Below, piece by piece: positions 1-8,281 of a stretch of 64,000 nucleotides of DNA (position 1 is its first letter; each line of letters starts with the position of its first letter). The notes beneath the pieces are model-generated. The model did no database searches and had not been told where the DNA came from. It worked only from the letters and a program-made list of their open reading frames with translations. A program made the position numbers and the translations under genes. The stretch comes from an uncultured Latescibacterota bacterium (GTDB taxonomy: Bacteria; Latescibacterota; UBA2968), in assembly GCA_958295785.1 (NCBI GenBank), contig OY282377.1:1874394-1938393 (forward strand), written 5' to 3'.

Positions 1-1
1 C

Positions 2-400
2 TCTGTCTCGGCTATCGTGCAAAATATCGACCCGCACCCGCAAATCGACATCGAAGACGAAGTCTCACTCATCGCCACAACAGAAAGCCATGCCATCCTC
101 AACTGCGCCCTTTCCTTTCACCACCCTGGCGGCACGGATTGGCTGGTGATGGGCGACAAGGGCATCCTCCATCTCAACGGCACACAAGGTCCGCTCTTGC
201 TCAACGGCAAAGAACAAGCCATTCCCCAAATCGTTTCCTTGGATGGCGAACCCAATATTCACGCCGAATTTCTCGCGGCCATTCGCAACAACCGCCCCCT
301 CGCGCAAGCCTCTGCCCAAGATGTTCGCAAAACCATGGCCCTCATCTTTGCGGCGATGGAGTCGGGGAGAACCGGAAAGACTACGCTGGTGCCTGGGTGA
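2..400 (+). CDS. Gfo/Idh/MocA-type oxidoreductase, C-terminal part (cut by window edge)
   Basis: The frame is open to the left edge of the window, so the gene starts upstream and only about 132 C-terminal residues are seen. The segment TDWLVMGDKGILHLNG, followed by a run ending NIHAEFLAAIRNNRP and a final AAMESGRTG, is the usual end of the substrate-side domain of Gfo/Idh/MocA NAD(P)-dependent dehydrogenases acting on sugars or polyols. The Rossmann domain and the EKP catalytic motif are outside the window, so the substrate cannot be inferred. A GTG at 17 could be misread as a start, but homology runs through it. A dispersed repeat begins just after the stop. Confidence 0.75.
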   Translation, partial: SVSAIVQNIDPHPQIDIEDEVSLIATTESHAILNCALSFHHPGGTDWLVMGDKGILHLNGTQGPLLLNGKEQAIPQIVSLDGEPNIHAEFLAAIRNNRPLAQASAQDVRKTMALIFAAMESGRTGKTTLVPG

Positions 401-416
401 GGTCGGTGGCCTAGGG

Positions 417-830
417 AGGAATGAGGAACAAGCGTTCCGTAGAGAGCATGCGTTGCTCGTCTCAAGCGTTTGGTTCTGCCTCCATGTGGGTTGCCTTTAA
501 TGCGTTGGCTACGCCTGTGCCTACGGCGTGCGGCGACCGACTTTTTTTCAACAGCAAAAAAAGGAAGCAAAAAATGCCGCTCTCAAACGCCGAGGGGTGC
601 TCTGCACAGCGCAAATCGCTTCGTTGCACACACGACATGCGCCGGCCTGCGAAGAGAGTTGCAAGATGGCTGTGGGTTGCGAGACGGCCTTGCGCGCTGT
701 GCGTGATGGCATGATCTGATGGTCTTTTGGGATGGCATTTTTGCAATGGTTTCTCTGAATGACGGCGTAAGGTCAAGGGAATCATTTGCGGGTCGCATAT
801 CGCATCACATCAGGCCGACAGAAAATCAAT
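417..830 (+). repeat. Dispersed repeat family R1, copy A
   Basis: This stretch of about 410 bp recurs in part at 6291-6545, 12250-12480, 14347-14696 and 62012-62370. It holds a run around GCGTTGGCTACGCCTGTGCC, then a T-rich/A-rich inverted repeat (CTTTTTTTC...AAAAAAAGGAAG), then two more conserved blocks (TGCACAGCGCAAA and GAGACGGCCTTGCGCGCTGT). Short frames exist on both strands but none is kept between copies, so I read it as non-coding. The copy stops at the target site of the IS5-type element at 834. Confidence 0.8.
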
Positions 831-833
831 TTA

Positions 834-1749
834 GAAGCCCTAACAAAAAGCGTTGCCATGGATTTGTGAGAGGCCGATTTTCTTCTCAGCCCAACCCTTA
901 CAACGTCCATGCCCGGCATCTGCAACCGGGCGAGGAGGGACAAATGACCAAACCCCTCGTGAGCGATGCACTCTGGGAAAAGGTCCACCCCCTTTTGCCG
1001 GTTCCCAAGCCGAGACGATTCCGCTTTCCCGGACGTAAGCGCATTGATGACCGCAAGGCGTTGACCGGCATTCTATTCGTCCTGAAGAGCGGCATCCCAT
1101 GGGATCAGTTGCCCCAAGAGATGGGGTGTGGTTCAGGGATGACCTGCTGGCGTCGTCTGAAGGCATGGCATGACGCCGGCGTGTGGGAGCGGCTTCATCA
1201 TCTGCTGTTGTCCAAACTGCGAGCGGCCGATGGCCTGGCCGGGTCTCGTGCCTGCGTGGACAGCGCCTGCCTGCGTGCGGTAGGCGCTGGGGGAAAACCC
1301 GGCCCCAATCCCACAGACCGCCGCAAGCCCGGGCGTAAGCATCATGGGATCACCGATGCCAACGGGGTGCCTTTGGCCGCGATTGTGCCCGGGGCGCACC
1401 GGCCAGATGTGACGCAATGGTTGCCATGGGTGGACGCCGTGCCTGCGGTCAGAGGCAAACGCGGTCGTCCGCGTCGCAGACCCCAACGGCTGTATGCGGC
1501 GCGTGCCTATGACTCGGAGGCGTGCCGGAAGGCCCTGCGTGCATGCCACATCTGGCCGGTGATCGCCCGGCGGGGTACAGAGCATGGCAGCGGGTTGGGC
1601 GTGTACCGGTGGGTCGTTGAGCGGACGCTGGCCTGGCTCCGGCAGTTTGGCAGCCTGCGGGTGCGCGACGAACGCAGAGCGGACCTCCATGAGGCGTTCC
1701 TCTCCATCGGCTGTTCACTCCTCTGTTTCAGATGCTTGATTTCTTTCTT
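834..1749 (+). mobile_element. IS5-family insertion sequence (IS1031/IS427-like), right end lost
   Basis: The left end GAAGCCCTAACA follows TTA at 831-833. Intact relatives in this window end in GTTAGGGCTTC, but here the right end stops at CTTTCT near 1749 and runs straight into the terminal repeat of a second insertion sequence. Ends beginning GA(A/G) and a 3-bp TNA-type target are known for the IS1031 and IS427 groups of IS5. The 112-bp MITEs elsewhere in the window share its outer sequences. Without its right terminal repeat the copy is probably immobile. Confidence 0.8.
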
Positions 1750-1789
1750 AGGACTTACGCAATCCCCATTGGAATATGAGGTGCTTTGA
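944..1789 (+). CDS. IS5-family transposase
   Basis: DDE transposase of 281 residues. The ATG at 944 is preceded by a good ribosome site (GAGGAGG) and opens a DUF4096-type N-terminal domain (ALWEKVHPLLP). The catalytic core follows: the first Asp in ACVDSACLR, the second in AYDSEACRKAL, and the Glu in WVVERTLAWL. A longer frame reaches back to 719 but runs through the repeat and the IS end, so it is not used. The last residues after CLISFLGL are read from the neighbouring IS701-like element, because the normal 3' end of this IS has been lost. The C terminus is therefore chimeric. Confidence 0.85.
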   Translation: MTKPLVSDALWEKVHPLLPVPKPRRFRFPGRKRIDDRKALTGILFVLKSGIPWDQLPQEMGCGSGMTCWRRLKAWHDAGVWERLHHLLLSKLRAADGLAGSRACVDSACLRAVGAGGKPGPNPTDRRKPGRKHHGITDANGVPLAAIVPGAHRPDVTQWLPWVDAVPAVRGKRGRPRRRPQRLYAARAYDSEACRKALRACHIWPVIARRGTEHGSGLGVYRWVVERTLAWLRQFGSLRVRDERRADLHEAFLSIGCSLLCFRCLISFLGLTQSPLEYEVL

Positions 1790-2839
1790 GTTGTTGTCTC
1801 AAGAAGTCAGCCACCCCCCGGTATTTGACTTGATAAATGGTTTGTCCTGTTTGATAGGCCACCTGCGCGAGTCGAATCCAAACGAACATCGCACACCCAA
1901 TATGATTTCGTACCATGCGTGCCAACCGACATGGACACTTTTCAAGCCCGGTCACCTGTTTGACTTCGCGGTGAAATGGCTCAATTTTCCATCTTTGGTG
2001 ACACACCTGTTGTACCACTGAAGAATCGTTTTGAGCATGGTCGTTAGTTACGACATACGCCGTGCGTCTGGCAGCAGACGCCACCCGGAATCATTTCACT
2101 TCGTGGTCTTTGGGGAACCCTCTGATTTTAATTGGCTTGCCTTGTTTGCGCTCCGCTTGAGTCCAAGTTAAGCTATCTACGCGCTGGTAGGGGGTTGTGC
2201 CTGCCGAATCGTCCACGCGCCGGTTCGTCTTGAGGGGACAATAATAGGTTTTTTGCATCTGCTCTATGTGTCGCATGACTGTTTTGGTCGCATACCCACT
2301 GTCCATCAAGACCCCGGTAAAAGGGAGGCCCTTCTGATAGACCCACGCAGAGCGCATGTCCTTGAGAGGATCCAATTTGGTTTTGCCATCGCCTTGCGGG
2401 TCATAAATCCGATAGTCAATCAGCCAGAACCGATCCTCTTGCGGATTGACATAGACACATGTGACCACCCCAATGCCATTGATGACGCCTTGGGCGTTGC
2501 CGCTCTATTGACGACGCACTCACGCGATCTTGCGCGCGTGTCGCTTGTCTAAAACCGGGTCATCAAAGATCACATCGCCTTCAGGCGTCAGCGCGATGTG
2601 GTCTTTGACGTGTTCCCACACCAAGCGGGGGGGGATACGCTCACCGGCGAGATAGCGGTTGATCCTATCATGACTGAACCCTTCGCTATGGTCGGCGAAA
2701 GGGGGCAGGGTATCGTTGAGGGGACGGCTAAGCAGATACTGACAGTAATCCAAACGCGTCGGTTGGCGCATTGACACCTCCTCAAAGTGATAAATTTTAC
2801 GGAATTGCACCCTTTTTTAACTCAGCATGCGTAAGTCCT
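1750..2839 (-). mobile_element. IS701-like insertion sequence, abutting the IS5 copy
   Basis: The element is bounded by an 11-bp perfect inverted repeat, AGGACTTACGC at 1750-1760 and its complement at 2829-2839, about 1.09 kb in all. It carries one transposase frame on the minus strand, now broken. I see no target duplication. It joins the IS5 copy exactly where that element's right end is missing, so insertion here came with a small deletion, or a recombination later removed the end. Confidence 0.75.
1755..2771 (-). pseudogene. IS701-like transposase, frameshifted
   Basis: Three consecutive minus-strand frames make up one transposase. The N terminus starts at the ATG at 2771 with ribosome site GAGGAGG (DYCQYLLSRPLNDTLPPFAD), the middle carries VTCVYVNPQEDRFWLIDYR and YYCPLKTNRRVDDS, and the C terminus carries WKIEPFHREVKQVTGLEKC and IGCAMFVWIRLAQ. 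These are the conserved blocks of the IS701 DDE transposases that I know from cyanobacteria. The frame is lost between about 2470 and 2520 and again near 2088, so no full-length product can be made. Confidence 0.8.
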
Positions 2840-2917
2840 ATTATATATTCCCTCTCGTCAAGACCGCCATCTACTCGTAAGATGGCCCCCTGTATTCCCA
2901 ACGCAAAGGAGATAGTG

Positions 2918-5647
2918 ATGTGTAAGCGGATTGTGGCAATGGGCTTGTTGATGACCGCACTGACCGTGCTGGTCTTTGTGGGCTATCAGGCCGCTGCTGA
3001 ACCCAATGTCAATGCGGGCGCGACCACTGGGGAATCTTCCCCAAGTTCTGAACGGCGTGCGAAAATCGCCGAGGCGCGCGATGCGCGTTTGCACGCCCTG
3101 CTCGCCGAGGACGAGGAAAAAGCGCGGCAGATGCTTGAACGGATCGCCGAGGACGAGGCAGAAGCAGAGCGTTTGGATGACATGACACAGCGCGCCAAAG
3201 TTGCCGCAGGCGCCAATGCCAATGCGACGCTGTCGCTGGATTTGATTCCCAATGGCGGGTCGGGCAATCGGCGAAATGATGGCGTGACTTCGGGCACCGT
3301 GTCTGGACAGGGCACCAAAATTGCCATTGAAGTTTTCGCAACCGGCGTGACCACCTCTTTGGTCGGCATGCAAATCCGCTTTGACTTTGATGCGACTCTG
3401 CTGACCTATGACATAGCCGAGAACAGCGCATTTGCCTTGCCACTTCGAGCTTCAACGGGCACAGACTTCGCGGCGACTTCGCCGGTTACATTGCCATCAT
3501 CGGGTTTTCTAACACGGGCAGAGTTCACCACAGCGACCGATGTCACGGGCAGGGAATTTTCCATTGGCATTGCGTCGGTGACGCTTTCTGAAAGTTCGTC
3601 ATCGAGCGACATGCTCACCACGACAAACCGAATCGAGTTTAATGCGACGACTGCCCGGACGCCGGATTTTGATGGCGATGGCACAGTTGGCTTTTCCGAC
3701 TTTTTGGCGTTTGCAGGGCAGTATGGGTCAAGCCGCGGGGATAGCAGATACCAAGTTAGGTATGATTTGAATGGCGATGGCGCGATAGACTTTTCTGATT
3801 TTCTCAGTTTTGCCGGCAGTTATGGTGGCCCAGTATCGCCTCCTGGCGGTGGCAGTAGTCGTTCCGACCTGATCGTTGAATCGCCTTCTGTCAGCGACAA
3901 TACGCTGACGCCTGGGCAATCCTTCATCCTGCGTGCGACGGTTCGCAACTCGGGCACGGGTTCGGCTGCCGCGACGACCTTGCGCTATTATCGCTCGTCC
4001 AATTCGACGATCTCCGCGAGTGATACGGAAGTCGGCACGGATTCGGTCAGCGGGCTTTCGGCTTCTAACACGAGTGCTGAGTCGATCAGCCTGAGAGCAC
4101 CTTCGAGTGCGGGGACGTATTACTACGGCGCGTGTGTGGCGAGTGTCAGCGGGGAGAGCAATACCGATAACAACTGCTCGGATGGCGTGCGCGTCACGGT
4201 GAGCAGTGGCAGTGGGGGCGGTACGCCCAAGATGTACTGGACGGACAAGGGCACGGGTAAGATTCAGCGTACCAACCTCAATGGGTCTAATGTCGAAGAC
4301 CTCATCACCACAAAATTGTCGAAGCCAAAAGGCATCGCGCTGGATGTGGGGCGCGGAAAGATGTACTGGACGGACGAGCGCACGTCTAAGATTCAGCGTG
4401 CCAACCTCGATGGCTCCAATGTCGAAGACCTCATCACCACAGGATTGTGGCGGCCAGAAGGCATCGCGCTGGATGTGGGGCGCGGAAAGATGTACTGGAC
4501 GGACGAGCGCACGGATAAGATTCAGCGTGCCAACCTCAATGGCTCCAATGTCGAAGACCTCATCACCACAGGATTGTGGCGGCCAGAAGGCATCGCGCTG
4601 GATGTGGGGCGCGGAAAGATGTACTGGACAGAAGTGGGCAACGAGCAGCGCACGGCTAAGATTCGGCGTGCCAACCTCGATGGCAGCAATGTCGAAGACC
4701 TCATCACCACAGGATTGGTGTGGCCAGAAGGCATCGCGCTGGATGTGGGGCGCGGAAAGATGTACTGGACGGACTGGAATAAGATTCAGCGTGCCAACCT
4801 CAATGGCTCCAATGTCGAAGACCTCATCACCACAGGATTGGATGGGCCACTTGGCATCGCGCTGGATGTGGGGCGCGGAAAGATGTACTGGGCGAACAAC
4901 CGCAAGAGTAAGATTCAGCGTGCCAACCTCAATGGCTCCAATGTCGAAGACCTCATCACCGCAGAATTGTCGGAGCCAGAAGGCATCGCGCTGGATGTGG
5001 GGCGCGGAAAGATGTACTGGACGGACTGGGGCACGGATAAGATTCAGCGTGCCAACCTCAATGGCTCCAATGTCGAAGACCTCATCACCACAGGATTGTC
5101 GGTGCCAAGTGGCATCGCGCTGGATGTGGGGCGCGGAAAGATGTACTGGACGGACAGGCACACGAATAAGATTAAGCGTGCCAACCTCAATGGCTCCAAT
5201 GTCGAAGACCTCATCACCACAGGATTGGGGACGCCAAGTGGCATCGCGCTGGATGTGGGGCGCGGAAAGATGTACTGGACGGACAGGCACACGAATAAGA
5301 TTAAGCGTGCCAACCTCAATGGCTCCAATGTCGAAGACCTCATCACCACAGGATTGTTCTTCCCACTTGGTGGCATCGCGCTGGATGTGGGGCGCGGAAA
5401 GATGTACTGGACGGACTGGAATAAGATTCAGCGTGCCAACCTCGATGGGTCCAATGTCGAAGACCTCATCACCACAGGATTGTCTATCCCAGAAGGCATC
5501 GCGCTGGATGTGGGGCGCGGAAAGATGTACTGGACGGACTGGTGGACGGCTAAGATTCAGCGTGCCAACCTCAATGGGTCCAATGTTGAAGACCTCATCA
5601 CCACAGGATTGGATGGGCCAGTTGGCATCGCGCTGGATACGCGGTAG
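2918..5647 (+). CDS. Secreted multidomain protein: cohesin-like, dockerin-like, CARDB, 11 YWTD repeats
   Basis: 909 residues. The ATG at 2918 has a good ribosome site (AAAGGAG) and opens a signal peptide (MCKRIVAMGLLMTALTVLVF). In order: an acidic helix (about 45-100), a cohesin-type beta domain (about 125-245, with VGMQIRFDFDATLLTYD), two dockerin-like calcium loops (DFDGDGTVGFSDF and DLNGDGAIDFSDF, about 249-300), a CARDB domain (about 318-430), and eleven LDL-receptor-type YWTD repeats (about 437-909) of the form KMYWTD...KIQRANLNGSNVEDLI...GIALDVGRG. Eleven blades do not fill two six-bladed propellers. The stop follows a last, shortened repeat (GIALDTR), and CARDB-like remnants lie downstream, so the protein may be C-terminally truncated. 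The product is probably extracellular and adhesive; its ligand is unknown. Confidence 0.8.
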   Translation: MCKRIVAMGLLMTALTVLVFVGYQAAAEPNVNAGATTGESSPSSERRAKIAEARDARLHALLAEDEEKARQMLERIAEDEAEAERLDDMTQRAKVAAGANANATLSLDLIPNGGSGNRRNDGVTSGTVSGQGTKIAIEVFATGVTTSLVGMQIRFDFDATLLTYDIAENSAFALPLRASTGTDFAATSPVTLPSSGFLTRAEFTTATDVTGREFSIGIASVTLSESSSSSDMLTTTNRIEFNATTARTPDFDGDGTVGFSDFLAFAGQYGSSRGDSRYQVRYDLNGDGAIDFSDFLSFAGSYGGPVSPPGGGSSRSDLIVESPSVSDNTLTPGQSFILRATVRNSGTGSAAATTLRYYRSSNSTISASDTEVGTDSVSGLSASNTSAESISLRAPSSAGTYYYGACVASVSGESNTDNNCSDGVRVTVSSGSGGGTPKMYWTDKGTGKIQRTNLNGSNVEDLITTKLSKPKGIALDVGRGKMYWTDERTSKIQRANLDGSNVEDLITTGLWRPEGIALDVGRGKMYWTDERTDKIQRANLNGSNVEDLITTGLWRPEGIALDVGRGKMYWTEVGNEQRTAKIRRANLDGSNVEDLITTGLVWPEGIALDVGRGKMYWTDWNKIQRANLNGSNVEDLITTGLDGPLGIALDVGRGKMYWANNRKSKIQRANLNGSNVEDLITAELSEPEGIALDVGRGKMYWTDWGTDKIQRANLNGSNVEDLITTGLSVPSGIALDVGRGKMYWTDRHTNKIKRANLNGSNVEDLITTGLGTPSGIALDVGRGKMYWTDRHTNKIKRANLNGSNVEDLITTGLFFPLGGIALDVGRGKMYWTDWNKIQRANLDGSNVEDLITTGLSIPEGIALDVGRGKMYWTDWWTAKIQRANLNGSNVEDLITTGLDGPVGIALDTR
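4229..5637 (+). repeat. Eleven tandem ~129-bp YWTD-coding repeats
   Basis: The units are nearly identical at the DNA level, most strongly across the ANLNGSNVEDLI and GIALDVGRG codons. Variation is confined to the residues after YWT (for example DKGTG, DERTS, DWWTA, DRHTN, DWN) and to those between GL and G (SKPK, WRPE, DGPL, SVPS, FFPLG). Unit length varies by a few codons at the first of these sites. This pattern points to recent amplification or gene conversion with changes tolerated or favoured only at loop positions. Confidence 0.9.
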
Positions 5648-5790
5648 TGGCAGTAGTCGTCTCGACCTGATCGTTGATCGCCTTCTGTCAGCGACAACAC
5701 GCTGACGACCGGGCAATCTTTCACCCTGCGTGTAGCGATACGCAAGTGGGCACGGATTCGGTCATCGGATTGACGCGGTTCCCTAACCGG
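5641..5790 (+). pseudogene. Degraded CARDB-coding remnant downstream of the YWTD gene
   Basis: The sequence from GGTAGTGGCAGTAGTCGT onward matches the CARDB-coding part of the same gene at about 3850-3960, including CCTTCTGTCAGCGACAA and GGGCAATC. A base is missing at GTTGATCGCC (GTTGAATCGCC in the intact copy). An internal deletion then joins CTGCGTG to a later block matching 4019-4060 (GCGATACG...GGCACGGATTCGGTCA). The ancestral gene therefore probably continued with a second CARDB domain, or this is a duplicated tail. Confidence 0.7.
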
Positions 5791-5820
5791 CTGGTCATGA
5801 GAAAGCGTCACTAACGACAC

Positions 5821-5880
5821 AAGCCCTCGCATACGGACCCTGAAGGGATTTAATCAGGAGCCAGTTTGCGAGGGCTTTTT
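5821..5880 (+). terminator. Probable intrinsic terminator after the YWTD gene
   Basis: AAGCCCTCGC at 5821-5830 pairs with GCGAGGGCTT beginning at 5868, followed by a T run to 5880. The loop is long (37 nt), so the hairpin is less compact than usual, but its place after the gene and before a convergent gene fits a terminator. Confidence 0.6.
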
Positions 5881-5909
5881 GGGGTCGGTCAGGCGCGAAT
5901 CGTCAAACG

Positions 5910-6167
5910 CTACTTCGCCGCCAGATGCGCGAAGACCTGTTCCGCAGTCAGGCCAGCGATGCACAGCCGCTTGTTTCGCGCCTTGTGCCCCCGCACTATC
6001 CGCACCCTGCCTTTGCCGATCTCGAGTCGCTTCGCCAATAATGCCACCACTGCGTCATTGGCCTTGCCGCCCTCGGGCGCAGCCGCAACGCGCACTGTGA
6101 CGCGCGCGCCGTGAACCTCAATGCCGTTGCGCCGCGCTTTGGGATATACTTTGATGTCCAACGTCAT
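5910..6167 (-). CDS. yggU: YggU/DUF167 family protein
   Basis: 85 residues from the ATG at 6167, which has GAGGG upstream. The family signature is present: LDIKVYPKARRNGIE near the N terminus, then VRVAAAPEGGKANDAVVALLA and GKGRVRIVRGHKARNKR. DUF167 proteins are small, conserved and of unknown biochemical role, often encoded beside proC, yggS or divIVA. Here the next gene upstream is cut short, so the usual operon context has been lost. A longer frame to 6230 runs into the preceding coding fragment and is not used. Confidence 0.9.
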   Translation of the reverse strand: MTLDIKVYPKARRNGIEVHGARVTVRVAAAPEGGKANDAVVALLAKRLEIGKGRVRIVRGHKARNKRLCIAGLTAEQVFAHLAAK

Positions 6168-6177
6168 ACCGCGTCCC

Positions 6178-6290
6178 TCATTCCTGCGCGACAAAACGGA
6201 TATTGTTATTGACCGGAGGAGATGGAACATCGGGGCCCATCTGCCGCATGATCTGATCGGCGAGATCGCCGGTCAGGGTCGGGCTGAAGT
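6178..6290 (-). pseudogene. C-terminal fragment of an unidentified gene upstream of yggU
   Basis: On the minus strand a frame reads FSPTLTGDLADQIMRQMGP, then a proline-rich linker and NNNIRFVAQE, and ends at TGA 6178-6180, only 10 bases before the yggU start. The spacing and codon pattern suggest the last ~37 residues of a gene once co-transcribed with yggU. At about 6290 the dispersed repeat R1 begins and the rest of the gene is gone. I do not recognise the family. Confidence 0.5.
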
Positions 6291-6692
6291 AAGGAAGCAA
6301 AAAATGCCGCTCTCAAACGCCGAGGGGTGCTCTGCACAGCGCAAATCGCTTTTGTAGTAGTACGCCATGCGTTGGCCTGCGAAGGGAATTGCAAGATGGC
6401 TGTGGGTTGCGAGACGGCCTTGCGCGCTGTGCGCGATGGCTTTATCGGAGGGTTTTTTGGGATGGCCTGGTTGCCATGGCTTCTTTGAATGATTGGGTAA
6501 GGTCAAGGGAGATCGCTTGCTGGCAACATATCGCATCACATGAGGCCAAGTGAAAATTAAGATGCGCGTATAGAACCGTAGGGCGATGCCCCTGTGCTCG
6601 CCCGAAGGTGAGAGGATGACGAGATGAATCGGGCGTTGGTGCCTGATGGGGGCGAACACTTTGCCGTGTATTTGGAAGCAAAAAACAAAGCA

Positions 6693-6727
6693 AAAACGGG
6701 CTGCGAGATTTTTTCACAGCCCGTTTT
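6693..6727. terminator. Strong hairpin, probable bidirectional terminator (R2 copy 1)
   Basis: AAAACGGGCTG at 6693-6703 pairs perfectly with CAGCCCGTTTT at 6717-6727, and T-rich sequence follows on both strands. An identical hairpin is at 12646-12680 in the second copy of the repeat. Confidence 0.7.
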
Positions 6728-6735
6728 ATTTTGCC

Positions 6736-7260
6736 CACTGGCGCCAGGTGTTTGAAGACAATAGAAAATACAATTACGACCTCTAAAGCCCGTCTTATAT
6801 GGCTTGACGCTTATCCCCCCTTTGGTTATTCTATCTGTAACGCTATCAAAGCATGAGCGGCCGTTGTGGCAGTTGGGTGAAGAAGAAGTGAAAAATTGGA
6901 AAAAATCGGGTGATGAACCCCCCCTTTGGTGTGTGGAGCGGTTTGTGAGTGGGTTGTGGGCGTGAGTTGGGAGTAGAAGGGGTCGCTTTGTTGTGGAAGA
7001 AGAGAAATAAGAGCGTGCATGGGCATGGCCTGCGCGCATTGCAGATACGCCTGAGAATAGAGCGCGGGCTGTTCTTAGAGTCCCTAACAGAAAGCGTTGC
7101 CATGATGGATTTGTGAGAGGCCGCCTTTGAGGCGTACCTGCGGGTGTTCACTCCTCTGTTTCAGACGCTTGATTTCTTTCTGTTAGGGCTTCTAAGAGGA
7201 GGACGCCATGCCCCATTGCTCGTATTCCATGCGCTAGGACAAAAGACGATAGACTATCGC
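6736..7260 (+). pseudogene. Decayed coding sequence in R2 copy 1, split by a MITE
   Basis: Pieces of a frame matching 12684-13230 can be followed: RLIWLDAYPPFGYSICNAIKA, then a stop, then a frame related to WQWGEEEVKSWKKSGYEHPL, then a segment ending DTPENRARAVL. A MITE follows. If the MITE and one target copy are removed the frame goes on as RGGRHAPLLVFHALGQKTID. I do not recognise the protein. This copy carries more stops and shifts than copy 2. Confidence 0.5.
7078..7192 (+). mobile_element. MITE (IS5-derived), copy 1
   Basis: 115 bp, starting GAGTCCCTAACAGAAAGCG and ending TGTTAGGGCTTC. It has three extra bases (ATG duplicated in GCCATGATGGATTT) compared with the 112-bp copies. It is flanked by TTA on the left and TAA on the right, so one side has probably mutated since insertion. 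It has no coding capacity. Its outer sequences match those of the IS5-family element at 834. Confidence 0.85.
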
Positions 7261-7420
7261 TTTCAACAAAATTTTTGGAGCAGACAGAGCGATTGTCGGG
7301 ATGGCTTCCTTCTACCCTATAGGAAAAAAACGACCGAAAAATCGAAAATATACAGACTTTACTGCTTTTTTTTTTCTGACAGGCCCCTCCCGATCCTGCC
7401 CGTCAGAAAATCCAAAACTC

Positions 7421-7925
7421 GTGGACAGCGCCTGCCTGCGTGCGGTAGGTGCTGGGGGGAAAAACCGGCCCCAATCCCACAGACCGCCGCAAGCCCGGGC
7501 GTAAGCATCATGGGATCACCGATGCCAACGGGCTGCCTCTGGCCGTGATTGTGCCCGGGGCGAACCGGCCAGATGTGACGCAATGGTTGCCCTTGGTGGA
7601 CGCTGTGCCTGCGGTCAGGGGCAAACGCGGTCGTCCGCGTCGCAGACCCCAACGGCTGTATGCGGCGCGTGCCTATGACTCGGAGGCGTGCCGGAAGGCC
7701 CTGCGTGCGCGCCACATCTCGCCGGTGATCGCCCGGCGGGGTACAGCGCATGGCAGCGGGTTGGGGGTGTACCGGTGGGTCGTTGAGCGGACGCTGGCCT
7801 GGCTCCTGCAGTTTGGCAGCCTGCGGGTGCGCGACGAACGCAGAGCGGACATCCATGAGGCGTTCCTCTCCATCGGCTGTTCACTCCTCTGTTTCAGATG
7901 CTTGATTTCTTTATGTTAGGGCTTC
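7421..7925 (+). pseudogene. IS5-family transposase, 5'-truncated and frameshifted
   Basis: This is the second copy of the element at 834. It starts inside the transposase at GTGGACAGCGCCTGCCTGCG (first catalytic Asp) and keeps the true right end GTTAGGGCTTC, followed by TAA at 7926. A single extra base in the GGGGGGAAAAACC run shifts the frame after VDSACLRAVGAGG. The remaining frame (from 7449) still reads RKPGRKHHGITDANG to the final FRCLISLC. It shows what the C terminus of the 944 transposase should look like. Confidence 0.85.
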
Positions 7926-8281
7926 TAAGTCTTTTCGCTGGCTTATTGGCCTCATGTTTATCGCATGGGTTTCAACGATTACCACGATCTTGCTGAATGT
8001 CGATTGACCACCCGCCAAAAAGCCATCCACAGATGGGAACCGGGGCCGAATTTGACCCCGGTCTTCTTTGTGTTAAAAAGGCGGATCGCGGATGAAACAG
8101 ATTGCGCGGATTGCGCGGATGAAAGGCGAAAAGCAAAAGCAACCCCAGAAGAACGCAGATGGACACGGATTGGAGTTTGCAGGTAGAGCGGCGGATGCAG
8201 CAGGTGGGAAGGCCGTAGCGAGGTAATCCGCGTCATCCTTTAATCCGCGACAATCCGCGATTCAGACAAATGAGGACAACC
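7926..8281. other. Intergenic stretch with ATCCGCG-type repeats and a gene remnant
   Basis: Just after the IS end a short frame reads FRWLIGLMFIAWVSTITTI and stops at about 8003. It looks like the C-terminal transmembrane end of a gene whose front was removed by the IS. A hairpin follows (ACCGGGG at 8039-8045 with CCCCGGT at 8056-8062). From 8085 to 8270 there is a mosaic of GCGGATTGCGCGGATGAAAGG and CGCAGATGGACACGG repeats, a type found beside several genes in this window. No promoter stands out. Confidence 0.5.

Larger units (their letters stand above)
6291..7420. repeat. Large direct repeat R2, copy 1 (contains R1 copy B)
   Basis: This ~1.1 kb block matches 12250-13400 in the same orientation. 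It starts with R1 copy B (6291-6545), then a short GC-rich repeat ending TGCTCGCCCGAA, a strong hairpin at 6693-6727, a decayed coding region, a MITE, and an A/T-rich tail ending in TTTTTTCTGACAGGC. Copy 1 ends where a truncated IS5 element begins at about 7421. The two copies flank the metzincin-WD40 gene. Confidence 0.8.

Noticed and set aside
3728-5716. 662-residue minus-strand frame opposite the YWTD gene
   Set aside because: Antisense shadow of the repeat array; the repeated GDEVFDIGAIEVG motif is just the reverse of the YWTD codons, with no start signal.
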